From contig CM069447.1 of assembly GCA_035610835.1 (NCBI GenBank), positions 58,349,048 to 58,413,047 on the forward strand: a stretch of 64,000 nucleotides of DNA, in the 5' to 3' direction. Source of the stretch: Ophiura sarsii (Eukaryota; Echinodermata; Ophiuroidea; Amphilepidida; Ophiuridae). The notes under the pieces are model-generated. The model worked only from the letters and a program-made list of their open reading frames with translations. It ran no database searches and had not been told where the DNA came from. Both the position numbers and the translations under genes were made by a program. Numbering within the stretch: the stretch's first letter is position 1; every line of letters begins with the position of its first letter. Positions 47,130 to 58,832 of the stretch are shown in pieces.

Positions 47130-47867
47130 TAATTGAAAAAATTAACGCAAATAAGCCACTCTGTTCAAAGGCACAAAAAAGTGGTCTTATTTTATGCTTT
47201 TTTTGCAATTATGGGGTGTGTGGATCGTGTTTTTTTATCAAATTGGTTAGATATCCGTCCATTTTAGAACATCTGAAATTTAAAGTGCACCCACACACCC
47301 GGGAAAGTATGCTGCCAAGGGCATATATTTTGCACGTAAATCCAATACAAAAGTTCAGAAAATCTACCAAAATATGACGTCATGACCATTGCTTCGAGAC
47401 AAAATGGCGCGGTACCCCACCCCCCCTAATAAATCACAAGAATTGGACTGTGTCATCGATTATAACACGGCCGAATTGCATAACAGTATCCACGACTACA
47501 AAATAACGCCATAGGTGTCCACATACACGTAGATACATGTTAGGATGTATAGTGACTGTTCGTTATACTGGCTTAACCTGGAAATAAATATCGCGTAAAC
47601 GTTTTAATGCCACTTAAGGCTCGACTAACTCAATGTCAACCGAGGTGTGAACAATGCGTAAGCGTTTGCATCCGTTTTCTGTCAGGAGCTGCGAGGCATG
47701 TGGCTCATTGAAATAGCAATAGTGTATGCAAGTGTGTTAGTTTTTGTCGGCTTATTTCTCTGATAACTAGTCATAGAAACAAATGGAAAGTGAATTCCAG
47801 TGTTTGCTGAATTATTGCTGTAAACTTTGATACATGGATATTAAAAAATATATATAACAGTGAAACA

Positions 47868-48012
47868 AACAATCCAATCCAATCCGATCCAATATAACCC
47901 TGTCCAATCCAATCCAATCCAATCCAATCCAATCCAATCCAATCCAATCCAATCCAATCCAATCCAATCCAATCCAATCCAATCCAATCCAATCCAATAT
48001 AATACAATCCAA
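47868..48012. repeat. (CCAAT)n microsatellite in copy 3a
   Basis: Pentanucleotide array with small interruptions, matched by 51729-51872 in copy 3b. Confidence 0.96.
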
Positions 48013-49699
48013 GATGCAACACAATGCTCTGTAATGTAATACATGTTGTTGTTTCCTAATTCCAACCTACACAGATCATCATTTAAACACACATGTATTC
48101 TAAAATGTATGGGGAAATAAAATCGCTACAAACAGTAACTATCAACATAATATACTTTTATATTACATGTAAAGTACATTTACCAGTCCGACGCATCGTA
48201 TAAGAAGTCAATATTTAGTTAGTATGTGCTATCCTACCAGTTCATATAATATAAAGTTGACATCAATTGTTACAGCGTAACGCTAGGCAGACATGTCAAA
48301 GTAATGTATCCTTGTTCTACATTAGGTAGATTGTTAGACATTCATGTATCGAATGAAACTCAATGACATATAAACAGGATTATCTGTTATTGTGCCTGGT
48401 CAGTAGGACCATTCTTAAATTGCATATCATCAATTTCTAATTAAGGCATCGGTTTGAGCAAGGTTGGTGTGTATTTCTAGCTACCAATGTTGACAACAAA
48501 GTGCATATGTGTCGACAAACTTTTAACTATACACATACACATTGTCAAGCAATTTGTGATGCAATTGATTGTCCTTTGATTATGCGATGACTAACTCGAG
48601 GCACCGCAGCAATGCCACTGAACGGAGGGACCAGACGCTAGACAGCACAACATTATCAATATAAAACAAACGCTGCGGGATGAATTGAATGAATTGCCAA
48701 CTGTGACATCAGCATGATAGTCTAATGACCTTACAAATCGGAATTATAATAGTAACCAATAACTCCATACACTGCTAGAAATTAAGATGTCTAAGTCTGA
48801 TACCCGAACAAAGTTGACAATCATGTTTCAAAACAATAGGTTGCAAGGATGTCAATGTTAATGTCATAAAGGCCAGTACTGTGGACACGCATATGGCCAT
48901 GTGTTTTGAACTCGCCACCCTTACCGTTGCACTAAAAGATTTTCACATTTCAAACCATCTGAGATTAAAGTTAGCATACTGTATCGCAATAACTTCTTGT
49001 TCTACCCCATAAAAAGTATATATTTTCTGAACGGTAATCTCACAAGAAATTCAAATATGATATCTAGATAGGACCTAATGGTAACATATTGTGATTAAGA
49101 ATGTTAACAAAATATCGATATTTTTGTTCTTCTTCTTTCATATTTTGATTTAAGCTCAATACTATTGTTATACCTATCCCAATCATAATTGTACTGTGCA
49201 TACTAGTTCCTCATACAACTACCCATCAGAACATAATGGTTGTCAATGGTAACTTGTTGAAATATACTATATCGAGATGTAAATGAGCACAACGTTTAAA
49301 TTTCATATTTGTTAGAGTTTACAAGTATATTTTAGGGGGTATGCACCCTATCGTGATTTAAATGGCATAATTCTATTTGAGAGCTTTCTAAAAATGTATA
49401 ATTTTGCTATCATCAATACTTAATTGAATACTTATGTATCGTCATGTATGTAAAAGCGATGAATTAGGGCAAGTTCACTGTGTAGTGAATAGGGAAAAAG
49501 CCAAGGATAATGCAATCGATTCATGATTACATGAATTGTTACATAAAAGTTGTCACGTTTGTTGAAACAGAATCTTATAAAATATAAAATAATCTATAAA
49601 ATGAGACCAAAATCATGTTTGTACCATACAGGGATGAGTAGTTATTGTAAATTGAACGTAGAATTGGAAACATTTTTCATATTCCCCATAGAGATTGTA

Positions 49700-49735
49700 C
49701 ACAGCGCCGCCGCCAACGCCGCCACCGCCCCTGAC
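49700..49735. repeat. GCC-rich trinucleotide repeat, copy 3a
   Basis: Short GCCGCC...ACCGCC run. The 3b copy at 53533-53582 is longer, so it has expanded or contracted. Confidence 0.85.
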
Positions 49736-50507
49736 TTTCACAATAAAATGAATCATATCTCTGTTTATGTAGGAGTTTATATTCGTTTAAAGTTCTCAGC
49801 ACATGTATCACCTAGTATGTTACTTTTTTGTACTACTGTTGAATACTACCGGATTTTATCTTGACATCTTTGAAAAACGAGACTATATCATAAATCATAT
49901 CAAATAAGTCCATATCATAAATCTTCAACCACGATCAATATTGAAAATGGTCTGCCGAGATTTTATGTTTGATATTTAAACAAAGGCAGTCCTTTCCCCT
50001 TTCTATTTGCCTTTCCTGTCTCAGATTAGTAGAGAGCAGACATATAAGTTTCATTGGTACTTCACACGGCCTCTCGGATTACCAATAGCATATATTAAAT
50101 ATTATACATAAATATATAAAATCAGTAATTTTCTCCAAAGTTATTAATATGGATTTATCCAACTCGCCAAATACAAAAGAAACGCATTGTGTATCGTTCC
50201 AAATGGCAGTGTATACACGTATTGGTGTATCATCCTATCTAAATTGATGCATGCTATTTATGGAATACACCAAACGAAATCAGGCGTGGCACAAAATGCA
50301 AGGGAGTAGATAAATCATGTGAATTGGACTGTGTCATCGATTATAACACGTCCGAATTGTATAACAATATCCATGACTACAAAATAACGTTTCATAGGTG
50401 TTCACATACACGTAGATACATGTTAGGATGTATAGTGACTGTTCGTTATACTGGCTTAACCTGGAAATAAATATCGCGTAAACGTTTTAATGCCACTTAA
50501 GGCTCGA

Positions 50508-51487
50508 ATAATTAGGGGTTCAATAAGGTTTCGGAGTTGTTTATCTTGAATCGACAACGGTAAGACGGGTTTATTTTGCGAGGGCAGCTAAAAGCAAAAT
50601 AAACCCGTCTTACCGTTGTCGATTCAAGATCAACAACGACGAAGACCTTGTTGAACCCCGTTCAACAACGACCAAACATATTTACATCATTCAAATGTGA
50701 ATATCGTTTTGGATAATTAATGAAAACAAGTACAAAACTTGTTTTAATAGGCTTAATTTGACATAAAAAAAATAGCTGCTCTTTAAAAATCGAGAGAAAA
50801 AAGTTTACGTTTATTATAATTAGGCCCTTATTTTGACATCGTCCGTTCCCCGTAAATGGGCGATGGAACTTCAGAATGGGTTGGGTTACAAAAGATAAAC
50901 ATGAGAGAAGACAAATTATTTCGCAAGTAATTGTGAAATTAAAAATATTTTGTAAATAGCATTTTATTCACACACCACCTTTAACATTCAGAGAAAAATT
51001 AAATCAAGAATGCGTTTAATTTACACAACACATTTTGATACATGTTTATAGAATATTTGTATAAATCAAAACACACCCCTCCGTTTCAATAGTGATACGG
51101 TCCTGTAGATCAAAGCGAACACATTTCGCCGCGATGATGCAAAAAAGGCGATTCTCTTGTGCTCAGGTAGCGACGGTTCGGCTAAAATTGTGGCTTTAGA
51201 AGTGAACCTGTACATATGGCCCTCGCCAAAAATATTTTCTTCAGGGATATAGCTACGTTTCGGTATATAAAGTTATTTGCTAACTTTAAGGATTGCATGG
51301 CGAAATGCATTTATACGTCGAAAAAATGAACAAATTTTGCGAACATTTTTCCCGACATTCTTGTTTGTTTACAATTTTGCCCTTTCCAAATAAGGTTCGC
51401 TATCCTAGTAATTTGCATATGAACAGTGAATTTATCTCAAATCAACAACGCTTTGTTACTGTACTTAAGGTATGGGGGAGTTGTTGA
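50508..51487. mobile_element. Foldback-containing insertion (~980 bp)
   Basis: Copy 3a reads AAGGCTCGACTAACTCAATG without a gap, while 3b has about 980 bp between AAGGCTCGA and ACTCAATG. The insert starts near GGGGTTCAATAAGG and ends near GGGAGTTGTTGAACTC, which are weakly inverted to each other. It contains the foldback at 50515-50659 and is shared with 10223-11630. No ORF of a known transposase, and the TSD is unclear. Confidence 0.75.
50515..50659. repeat. Foldback, second copy
   Basis: GGGGTTCAATAAGG... to ...CCTTGTTGAACCCC with arms of about 65 bp and a tiny loop (GAGGGCAGCTAAAAGC). The stem AACCCGTCTTACCGTTGTCG matches its partner exactly. Confidence 0.9.
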
Positions 51488-51728
51488 ACTCAATGTCAAC
51501 CGAGATGTGAACAATGCGTAAGCGTTTGCATCCGTTTTCCATCAGGAGCTGCGAGGCATGTGGCTCATTGAAATAGCAATAGTGTATGCAAGTGTGTTAG
51601 TTCTTGTCGGCTTATTTCTCTGATAACTAGTCATAGAAACAAATGGAAAGTGAATTCCAGTGTTTGCTGAATTATTGCTGTAAACTTTGATACATGGATA
51701 TTAAAAATATATATAACAGTGAAACAAA

Positions 51729-51872
51729 CAATCCAATCCAATCCGATCCAATATAACCCTGTCCAATCCAATCCAATCCAATCCAATCCAATCCAATCCA
51801 ATCCAATCCAATCCAATCCAATCCAATCCAATCCAATCCAATCCAATCCAATCCAATCCAACCCAATATAAT
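51729..51872. repeat. (CCAAT)n microsatellite in copy 3b
   Basis: Paralogue of 47868-48012. Confidence 0.96.
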
Positions 51873-53532
51873 ACAATCCAAGATGCAACACAATGCTCTG
51901 TAATGTAATACATGTTGTTGTTTCCTAATTCCAACCTACACAGATCATCATTTAAACACACATGTATTCTAAAATGTATGGGGAAATAAAATCGCTACAA
52001 ACAGTAACTATCAACATAATATACTTTTACATTACATGTAAAGTACATTTACCAGTGCCCGACGCATCGTATAAGAAGTCAATATTTAGTTAGTATCCCG
52101 TGCTATCCTACCAGTTCATATAATATAAAGTTGACATAAATTGTTACAGCGTAACGCTAGGAAGAAATGTCAAAGTAATGTATCCTTGTTCTACATTAGG
52201 TAGATTGTTAGACATTCATGTATCGAATGAAACTCAATGACATATAAACAGGATTATCTGTTATTGTGCCTGGTCAGTAGGACCATTCTTAAATTGCATA
52301 TCATCAATTTCTAATTAAGGCATCGGTTTGAGCAAGGTTGGTGTGTAGTTCTAGCTACCAATGTTGACAACAAAGTGCATATGTGTCGACAAACTTTTAA
52401 CTATACACATACACATTGTCAAGCAATTTGTGATGCAATTGATTGTCCTTTGATTATGCGATGACTAACTCGAGGCACCGCATCAATGCCACTGAACGGA
52501 GGGACCAGACGCTAGACAGTATAACATTATCTATATAAAACAAACGCTGCGGGATGAATTGAATGAATTGCCAACTGTGACATCAGCATGATGTACAAAT
52601 CGGAATTATAATAGTAACCAATAACTCCATACACCGCTAGAAATTAAGATTTCTAGGTCTGACACCCGAACAAAGTTGACGATTATGTTTCAAAACAATA
52701 GGTTGAAAGGATGTCAATGTTTATGTCGTAAGGGCCAATATTGTGGACACGCATATGCCATGTGTTTTGAACTCGCCACCCTTACCGTTGCACTAACAGA
52801 TTTTCACATTTCACACCATCTGAGATTAAAATTAGCATATCGCAATAATTACTTGTTCTATCCAATAAAAAGCATAGATTTTCTAAACGGTAATCCCACA
52901 AGAAATTCAGGTATGCTATTGGAATTTAGATAGGACCTAATGTGATTAAGATTGTTCCAAAAATATCGATTTTTCTTTCTTCTTTCTTTCATATTTTGAT
53001 TTAAGCTCAATAATATTGTTATACCTATCCCAATCATAATTTGACTGTGCATATTAGTTTCTCATGCAATTAACCATCAGAACATAATGGTTGTCAATGT
53101 TAACTTGTTGAAATGTACTATATCGAGATGTAAATGAGCACAAACGTTTAAATTTCATATTTGTTAGAGTTTACAAGTATATTTTTGGGGTATGCACCCT
53201 ATCGTAATTGGAATGGCATAATTCTATTTGAGAGCTTTCTAAAAAATGTATAATTTTCCTATCATCGGTTCAACACTTTTTTATAGTCATGTATGTAAAA
53301 CCGATGAATTAGGGCAAGTTCACTCTGTAGTGAATAGGGAAAAAGCCAAGGACAATGCAATCGATTCATGATTACAATTGTCACGTTTGTTGAAACAGAA
53401 TCTTATAAAATATATAAAATAATTTATAAAATGAGACCAAAATCATGTTTGTACCATACAGGGATGAGTAGTTATTTTAAATTGAACGTAGAATTGGGAA
53501 CATTTTTCATATTCCCCATAGAGATTGTACAC

Positions 53533-53582
53533 AGCGCCGCCGCCACCGCCACCGCCACCGCCACCACTACCGCCACCGCCCC
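53533..53582. repeat. (GCCACC)n trinucleotide-type repeat, copy 3b
   Basis: Expanded version of 49700-49735. It would read Ala/Thr repeats in one frame, but no gene context supports coding. Confidence 0.88.
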
Positions 53583-53610
53583 TGACTTTCACAATATAAT
53601 GAATCATATC

Positions 53611-54039
53611 TCAGCCAAACAGTTATATATATAAATACCTGATTTATTCACACAATGTAAGATAAATAGGCTTTCACATGACACCTCAACCATTATAAGT
53701 TTTTAAGTGAAAATCACGTTTTGGCCACTAGTGCCCCCAGTGACCTTTGACCTAAAAAGGTGAATACTCGTTATAAAGGTCAGGTAGGGGGTCCTACTGA
53801 CCAAGTCTGGTGAATGTAGCATGTAAACTGTAGGATAAGAAGCATTTTGTAGATTTTGTAGATAGGTTTGCCAAAAGAAAGAAGAAAGAAAAAGTACAAA
53901 TACAGTACCTGGATTTTTTACAAAAAAACAAGGTAAGAAGAAAGAAACAGTACAGATACAGTACCTGGATTTTTTGGAAATATCAAGGTAAATATGTCTG
54001 GCTAACATTAGAGAATTACAGCATGTATAACGCACAAGT
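53611..54039. other. Unassigned; two ~75-bp direct repeats
   Basis: AACAGTACAGATACAGTACC and AAGTACAAATACAGTACC, each with CTGGATTTTTT, occur near 53895 and 53947. CACTAGTGCCCCCAGTGACC followed by TTTGACCT near 53728 looks like a dispersed-repeat body, but the family is not assigned. Confidence 0.4.
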
Positions 54040-55640
54040 AGATACAATGAGAGTTCTCATTACCGTAGTACTGTGGCATTGCGGAAAATGCAGACTGTCT
54101 GGGCATACTACTTAAGAATAATATTATCGGTGAACCCTTTTGGTCATTCATTCTTCGCACGTCTATTATTACTCTTTCGACTTTTACGAAGACAGTTTCA
54201 AGTGCAAATAAACTGCCAAAACAACAAGTAGTCACGTTCGTTTCATAAGCACCATTCGAGAGCTCTACAAAACGAAGTGCGTGTCCTTGAACGGAACATT
54301 ACTTTCATACGTCTGATTAAATATAAAGATTTAAGTGATCATTATGTCTAGTCGCCCCTGGTACATCACCAGCTCAGAATATTCAGTATAATTAACCGTT
54401 TAACCGATTACATATTGGAGCTATGTTCTTGTCCAGGTTTTCGTATTAATGTCCTTGTATTTTATGATTGTAGATTGATTCGGAAGGTGTTAAAACACCT
54501 GATATAGCTCGAGCTATACCCCCATCTACTACGTGATCAAGAACCATCGTCAGGAAAGTTAGGTGCTTTCGCACTTAATATACGTATGAAAGCGCATTGA
54601 CTGTTCCTGGAAATTTACGAGTTTGTAATTTCAATGTAGATCCCATATACATTTTCAGCATCACTCGCCATCGATTCAAACGGATAGCTATACCCAGCGC
54701 CATTTTTGTAAACCATGCCTCCATATCAAATTATTTCCATTCAGAGTTCCAACTTCCCTTTCTGTTGAAACAATTATTGTTTTCCAACATTCATTTTACT
54801 CAGCAATCTCTCAGTGCCCATTTAACGTATCGGGTTGTAAGTATTACTTTTAAAACAGGAATTCGCGTACAACGTGGTGGGGCGATGTAACCATTAGACC
54901 AAGCGTGTGCAACCTGCGGCCCGCCGGCCTCTAATCTGCGGCCCGCGAAGCAATCCCAAAATTCCCATTGATGCGGCCCGTTTTAACCGGAACTCCCTAG
55001 GTTACACTAATGGCGAATTGATTTAGCCAGAGGGGGGCGAGGGGGCCAATTTCCCCCCAATATTGACTGTCGTGTCGATTGAGATTAGCACTGTCGGTTA
55101 ATTAGACAAGAGGAATCATGGAATTATGATGGTCAAAAGTGCACAGATCTAATTGTTTCGCGCAGTGTGTACCCCAAATGGATTTTCTTTTGGTAGAAAC
55201 TTGTTTAAAGCAGAAATGTACCTCAATCATAGCAAAAATAAGTGTAAAGTCGAAAATGTTCGCGCGCTATGCGCGCATTTCTTTCATCAAAACAAACTTG
55301 TGATTGCGTGTTAAAATCCCTGGTTCAAATGGCGAAGAGAAGCGGGTATCCGGATGTGTTTTGGAATGTTTGACATTCACTGCGGCCCGTGAATGGATCT
55401 CAAAATCACAATGCGGCCCGCGTGGTAGAAAAGGTTGCACATGCTTGCATTAGACTGATGATTCTGTGTCGATTTGAAATCTATCTTTTTGATAGAGGAC
55501 CCTCTAGGGAAACGTTATACAATTACGCACTGTGTGACTCGCATATTTCAGCAATGTATAATGACATACACACTGTTGACCTATATCACAGTATATCACA
55601 ATGTAAGCAAGATCCTACAAGTGAAACTTTGAACGAAAAT
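54040..55640 (+). repeat. Partial paralogue of 59010-59680
   Basis: TTTTGGTCATTCATTCTTCG and CGCACGTCTATTA (54138-54170) match 59072-59106, and 54886-54899 joined to 55448-55640 matches 59505-59680. The middle is poorly matched. It contains the hAT-like insertion at 54900. A 97-codon frame at 54597-54890 has no recognisable family. Confidence 0.65.
54900..55447. mobile_element. hAT-like non-autonomous transposon (548 bp) with perfect 8-bp TSD
   Basis: CATTAGAC at 54892-54899 is repeated exactly at 55448-55455. The ends are CAAGCGTGTGCAACCT and, inverted, CAAGCATGTGCAACCT, followed inward by TGCGGCCCGC on both sides. The paralogue near 59513 has a single AACCATTAGACTGGCGATTA, the empty site. 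An 8-bp TSD and CA..TG ends fit hAT. The interior from about 55060 to 55290 resembles 370-600 of the other hAT-like element, including GCGCGCTATGCGCGC. No transposase. Confidence 0.9.
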
Positions 55641-55974
55641 ATGGTCCCATAACTCACACATCGGTGCTCATGGTGTTCAGAAAGTAAATGGCTCAAAAAA
55701 GGTCCGCATATGTCGTACAACAAAACTAGTACGTCGAATGGACCATTTTGTATAGGTAAGGTTTACGAAAGACGATACAAATATTGTACAGCCTATAATT
55801 ATGAGACCAACGTATATAGTAGCATAGCTAAGAACTATATTGTATTCTCATTTGCATTTAGTTTATTGGTTACTTTTATCTTTTATCATATAAAATAACA
55901 TTATTTTGTTAGATTTATTGTAATCAAACTACAACACTTATTGTATAAATATAGTACCAGGGGTAGTCCATTCA

Positions 55975-56450
55975 ACTGTGTTGTTCCTTCTTCAAGCTAG
56001 ATTTACTTTTCATAGTACTGCTATTCATCACTGGAGCTCATTGCCGAACGAGATCAAGAACACCAAAAATGTTAGTTCATTCAAACAATTAGTTAAAAGA
56101 CACTTGGCGAGTTATGATGCAATAGATTTTTGAGCTGGTCTCTCTTTGTGCTCGTGCCCTGTTTTATTTAGTTTTGTCGTTGTTTTTGTTTTGTTTGTGC
56201 TTCATTCAAGAGTTTCATTTTTTTTCTTCTTTTTTTTTCTTCTGCTTTTCTATGTTTGTTAAGGCCCACTATGGAAATAAGCTTTGTGCTCAAAGCTTTT
56301 TGGGCTATCCTTGGTACTTTTGTCGATATGTTTTTTTTTCTTCAAATTGCTTGGTGCAATTTAATTATGTGCATGTATTGCATGTTTGTATTTTAGATGT
56401 TTCTATCTCTATATGATGTTTGAGTACTCAATAAAATAAAATTTACAAAA
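55975..56450 (+). mobile_element. LINE 3' fragment
   Basis: A frame through 56000-56131 encodes FHSTAIHHWSSLPNEIKNTK followed by VSSFKQLVKRHL and soon a stop. This is the xxxWxxLPxxIKxxxSxxxFKxxLxxxL signature at the end of many non-LTR retrotransposon ORFs. A T-rich 3' UTR and ATAAAATAAAA follow, then the (CAATA)n array. Only the last 3-4% of a LINE is left. The clade is not determined. Confidence 0.78.
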
Positions 56451-56457
56451 ATCAATT

Positions 56458-56586
56458 TAATCCAATCCAATCCAATACAATACAATACAATACAATACAA
56501 TACAATACAATACAATACAATACAATACAATACAATACAATACAATACAATACAATACAATACAATGACAATACAATACAATACAT
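56458..56586. repeat. (CCAAT)/(CAATA)n microsatellite
   Basis: Three CCAAT repeats lead into about 20 CAATA repeats, directly after the LINE 3' end. Confidence 0.96.
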
Positions 56587-57600
56587 AACTATAAATATTT
56601 GTACCTGACATTTAAAGTACATTTACCATTGCCTGATTCATCGTATAAGACGTATGTAGTGAGTTTGTGCTATCCAACCGCATTGTTTTATCCAATCCAA
56701 TCCAATCCTATCCAATTCAATACAATATAATACAATCCAATACAATTTAATCCTCTCCACTCAATACAATCCAATACACAATGCAATGCAATGCAATGCA
56801 ATGTAATCGATGTAATGCAGAACAATGCTATGTAAACATGTAGCTGTTTCCAAAAGTCCCACCCAAATAGATCATCATTTAAACACACTTGCCTTCTAAA
56901 ATATGAAAACAAATTAATCGCTATCAACATCATTATATGTTTACCTTATATGTAAAGTACATTTACCATTGCCCGATACATCGTATAAGACGTATTTATG
57001 TAGTATGTCCATGCTATCACACCGGTTCGAATTATGTAAAGTGTACACCAATTCTTACAGCATTGACGCTGTGAATAAATATCAAAGAACTGCGCCCTTG
57101 TCCTACATTAGGTGTATTTTTAGACATGTTATGTATAGAAAGAAGAATCACTATCATGGTATTATGACAATTCTTAAAATGCTTTTCATCAATCCCTAAA
57201 TAAGGTATCATTCAAAACAAGTTTTAGTGTGTGTTTGTAGCTACAGATTGAAGTGCATATGTGTGCCGACAGATTTTAATCTATACACATACATAGTGTC
57301 AAGCGATTTGTGATACAATTGATTGTCTTATTATTGTGTGTAAGTAAAACAAATGTGTGATAACTTGTGATAACCGCAACAATGTCACTGAACGGAGGGA
57401 CCAGACGTTAGACAGCATAACATTATCAATATGAAACCAACGCGGCTGGATGAATTGTATGAATTGCCAACTGTGACATCAGCATCAGAGCCTAGTAGGA
57501 CCTTACAAATCGAAATAATGATAATAACCAATAATTCCATACACTGCTAGAAATTAAGATGTCAGTTGTGATGATAATGTCAATGTAAAACTAAAGGAAC
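56587..57600 (+). repeat. Third, diverged copy of the 48010-48790 region
   Basis: AAAGTACATTTACCA occurs at 56618 and 56957, each with following sequence that matches 48170-48240, so part is duplicated. CTGAACGGAGGGACCAGACG at 57383 matches 48616 and 52493. No gene. Confidence 0.75.
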
Positions 57601-58099
57601 AAGCAGACAGATACCCAACACACACAACCAAAACCAAAACCAACCAGCAGACACATATAAATATATAATGCTGTCGTAGCTGCTTTGTTATATTCTAGAC
57701 AAAGATACGTACCGACACCCCAACCAATAATATACAGACAAGCAAACACGCAAATTACTTTAAACCTAATTATGGCACAATTACATAATATATCTGCCCA
57801 TTCCCCGGCTTTACTTGAAAAAGCCCAGTATTCCAAGGCGTGTGAATTGAAAAGCCGGGGAATACAATGATTTCCGTTGTAAAGCTTGGGAAAGCTGATA
57901 TATATTATATGGACAGGACCATTTATAATTAACATCCTTTTCATTCATCACGATAATATATGTCAATTGTTTACACTTATTGTTATTTTCTGTTTGCTAT
58001 TACAACAATTAAAATGTCCGGAAAATTAGATATAATAACCTCACTATTACTCGATAAGTATTATTACTATACATCATAAATATTCATAAGCTAATCGCG
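57601..58099. other. Unassigned; contains a 13-bp-arm hairpin
   Basis: ATTCCCCGGCTTT at 57800-57812 pairs with AAAGCCGGGGAAT at 57851-57863. A 117-codon minus frame at 57591-57944 crosses it but resembles no family. Nothing else recognised. Confidence 0.45.
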
Positions 58100-58332
58100 G
58101 TTTCCTATTGGTCTATTCCGTTAACTACGCACTTCAGTATTTAGCCTACTTCCTCGCGTACGGGAAAGACGCAGACGCGGGAAAAAATAAGGGTACTACC
58201 GCACCCCTAGGAGGCTACTACCGCACCTTTAGTCTCATCCCCTGAACGAAACAGTTCAACAAACGTATACACGTCACATTGTATAGAACTTTGCATTCTG
58301 GCGACGAGCATGGTTATTCTGTTGTTGTCAAA
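58100..58332 (+). promoter_or_regulatory. Possible promoter/5' UTR of the 58333 fragment
   Basis: CpG content rises here (CTTCCTCGCGTACGGGAAAG, ACGCAGACGCGGG), and the ACTACCGCACC word is repeated near 58194 and 58214. It lies directly before the ATG at 58333. No TATA box is evident, so this is only suggestive. Confidence 0.25.
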
Positions 58333-58640
58333 ATGGCGTCGTCTGCTAGTCGTTTCGCTGAACTGTCAGAGAAGGATTTGCGAAGGCTATTGTTGTGGAA
58401 AAGATGCAAAACAAACAAAAGCTGTTATACAGAAAGCAGTAGGCATCTTTTTCACGTACGGTAGCACCAAGGATCTCAACATTGTTGAAGCTGAGCAGCT
58501 TGAAACGTGATTTATGCATCATACTTCGTAAGTTCTACGCCGAGATCCGTACCAAAGGCAAAGGAGGTGAATTCTACGCTAAGAGATCAATGCAAACGTT
58601 ACGGTAACGGTCTACAGCGTTATTTCTTGACGTTTTATTG
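58333..58640 (+). pseudogene. DUF3504/Crypton-like (KCTD1/QRICH1/ZMYM-type) N-terminal fragment, frameshifted
   Basis: The ATG at 58333 opens MASSASRFAELSEKDLRRLL, a start typical of the many invertebrate proteins that carry a DUF3504-type domain related to Crypton tyrosine recombinases. After about 23 codons the similarity passes to another frame (DAKQTKAVIQKAVGIFFTYG, then VEAEQLET), then to a third (LCIILRKFYAEIR, GGEFYAKRSMQTLR), and near 58603 to a fourth segment of the GLQRYF type. The blocks are in the expected order of linker, LRKFY..IR, YxxxSMxxLRxGLQRY. Three single-base frameshifts, near 58395, 58509 and 58605, plus stops make it a pseudogene. The C-terminal catalytic region is not seen before the palindrome at 58833. 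It could be a dead Crypton, a retrocopy, or, if the frameshifts are sequencing errors, a live first exon. The family call rests on remembered motifs. Confidence 0.6.
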
Positions 58641-58832
58641 GAACTTTGAATGTTGACATCGTTTATATTGACTGTTTACTGTTTACGAAATTTGAATTCC
58701 ATTGGATTTTTGATTGGAAATACCGGCCGAGTCATTTTAGATTATCTATTTAAACAAGGTAGGCCTAGGCCTAAGCTAAGTTGTAACTTTTTATAAGTTT
58801 GTGATGAATATTTATGATGTATAGTAAAACAA

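Larger units (their letters stand above)
46216..47428. mobile_element. TIR transposon with 9-bp TSD and tRNA-like modules (1213 bp)
   Basis: Ends TAGGGGGGGCTGTGGTACCG and, reverse-complemented at the right, TAGGGGGGGTGGGGTACCGC, both continuing into CGCCATTTTG. ATAAATCAC flanks both sides (46207-46215, 47429-47437). The paralogous site at about 50315 is uninterrupted. A 9-bp TSD is typical of Mutator-like elements, but 8-bp families cannot be excluded. No transposase. A second, rearranged copy in opposite orientation lies at 59915-62525, and a fragment at 2960-3200. Confidence 0.87.
45571..49762 (+). repeat. Second tandem duplication, copy 3a
   Basis: Collinear with 49763-53610 (anchors 45840/49925, 47440/50325, 47620/51490, 48840/52690, 49550/53380). 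It carries the 46216-47428 insertion, which is absent from 3b. The 3' part matches a third fragment at 56586-57600. No gene recognised. Confidence 0.9.
49763..53610 (+). repeat. Second tandem duplication, copy 3b
   Basis: Paralogue of 45571-49762. It has an uninterrupted site at about 50315 where 3a carries the 46216 element, and carries the 50508-51487 insertion where 3a (near 47624) has none. No gene recognised. Confidence 0.9.

Noticed and set aside
47006..47377. 123-codon plus frame
   Set aside because: It reads through the antisense of the tRNA-like block in a transposon; the translated tRNA arms create the apparent protein-like text.
47868..48012. Regularly spaced short repeats considered as a CRISPR-like array
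   Set aside because: Contiguous CCAAT microsatellite without spacers in a eukaryotic genome.
57591..57944. 117-codon minus frame with a Cys/Gly/Val-rich C-terminal part
   Set aside because: No family resemblance, and it crosses a hairpin; AT-rich sequence gives many frames of this length.
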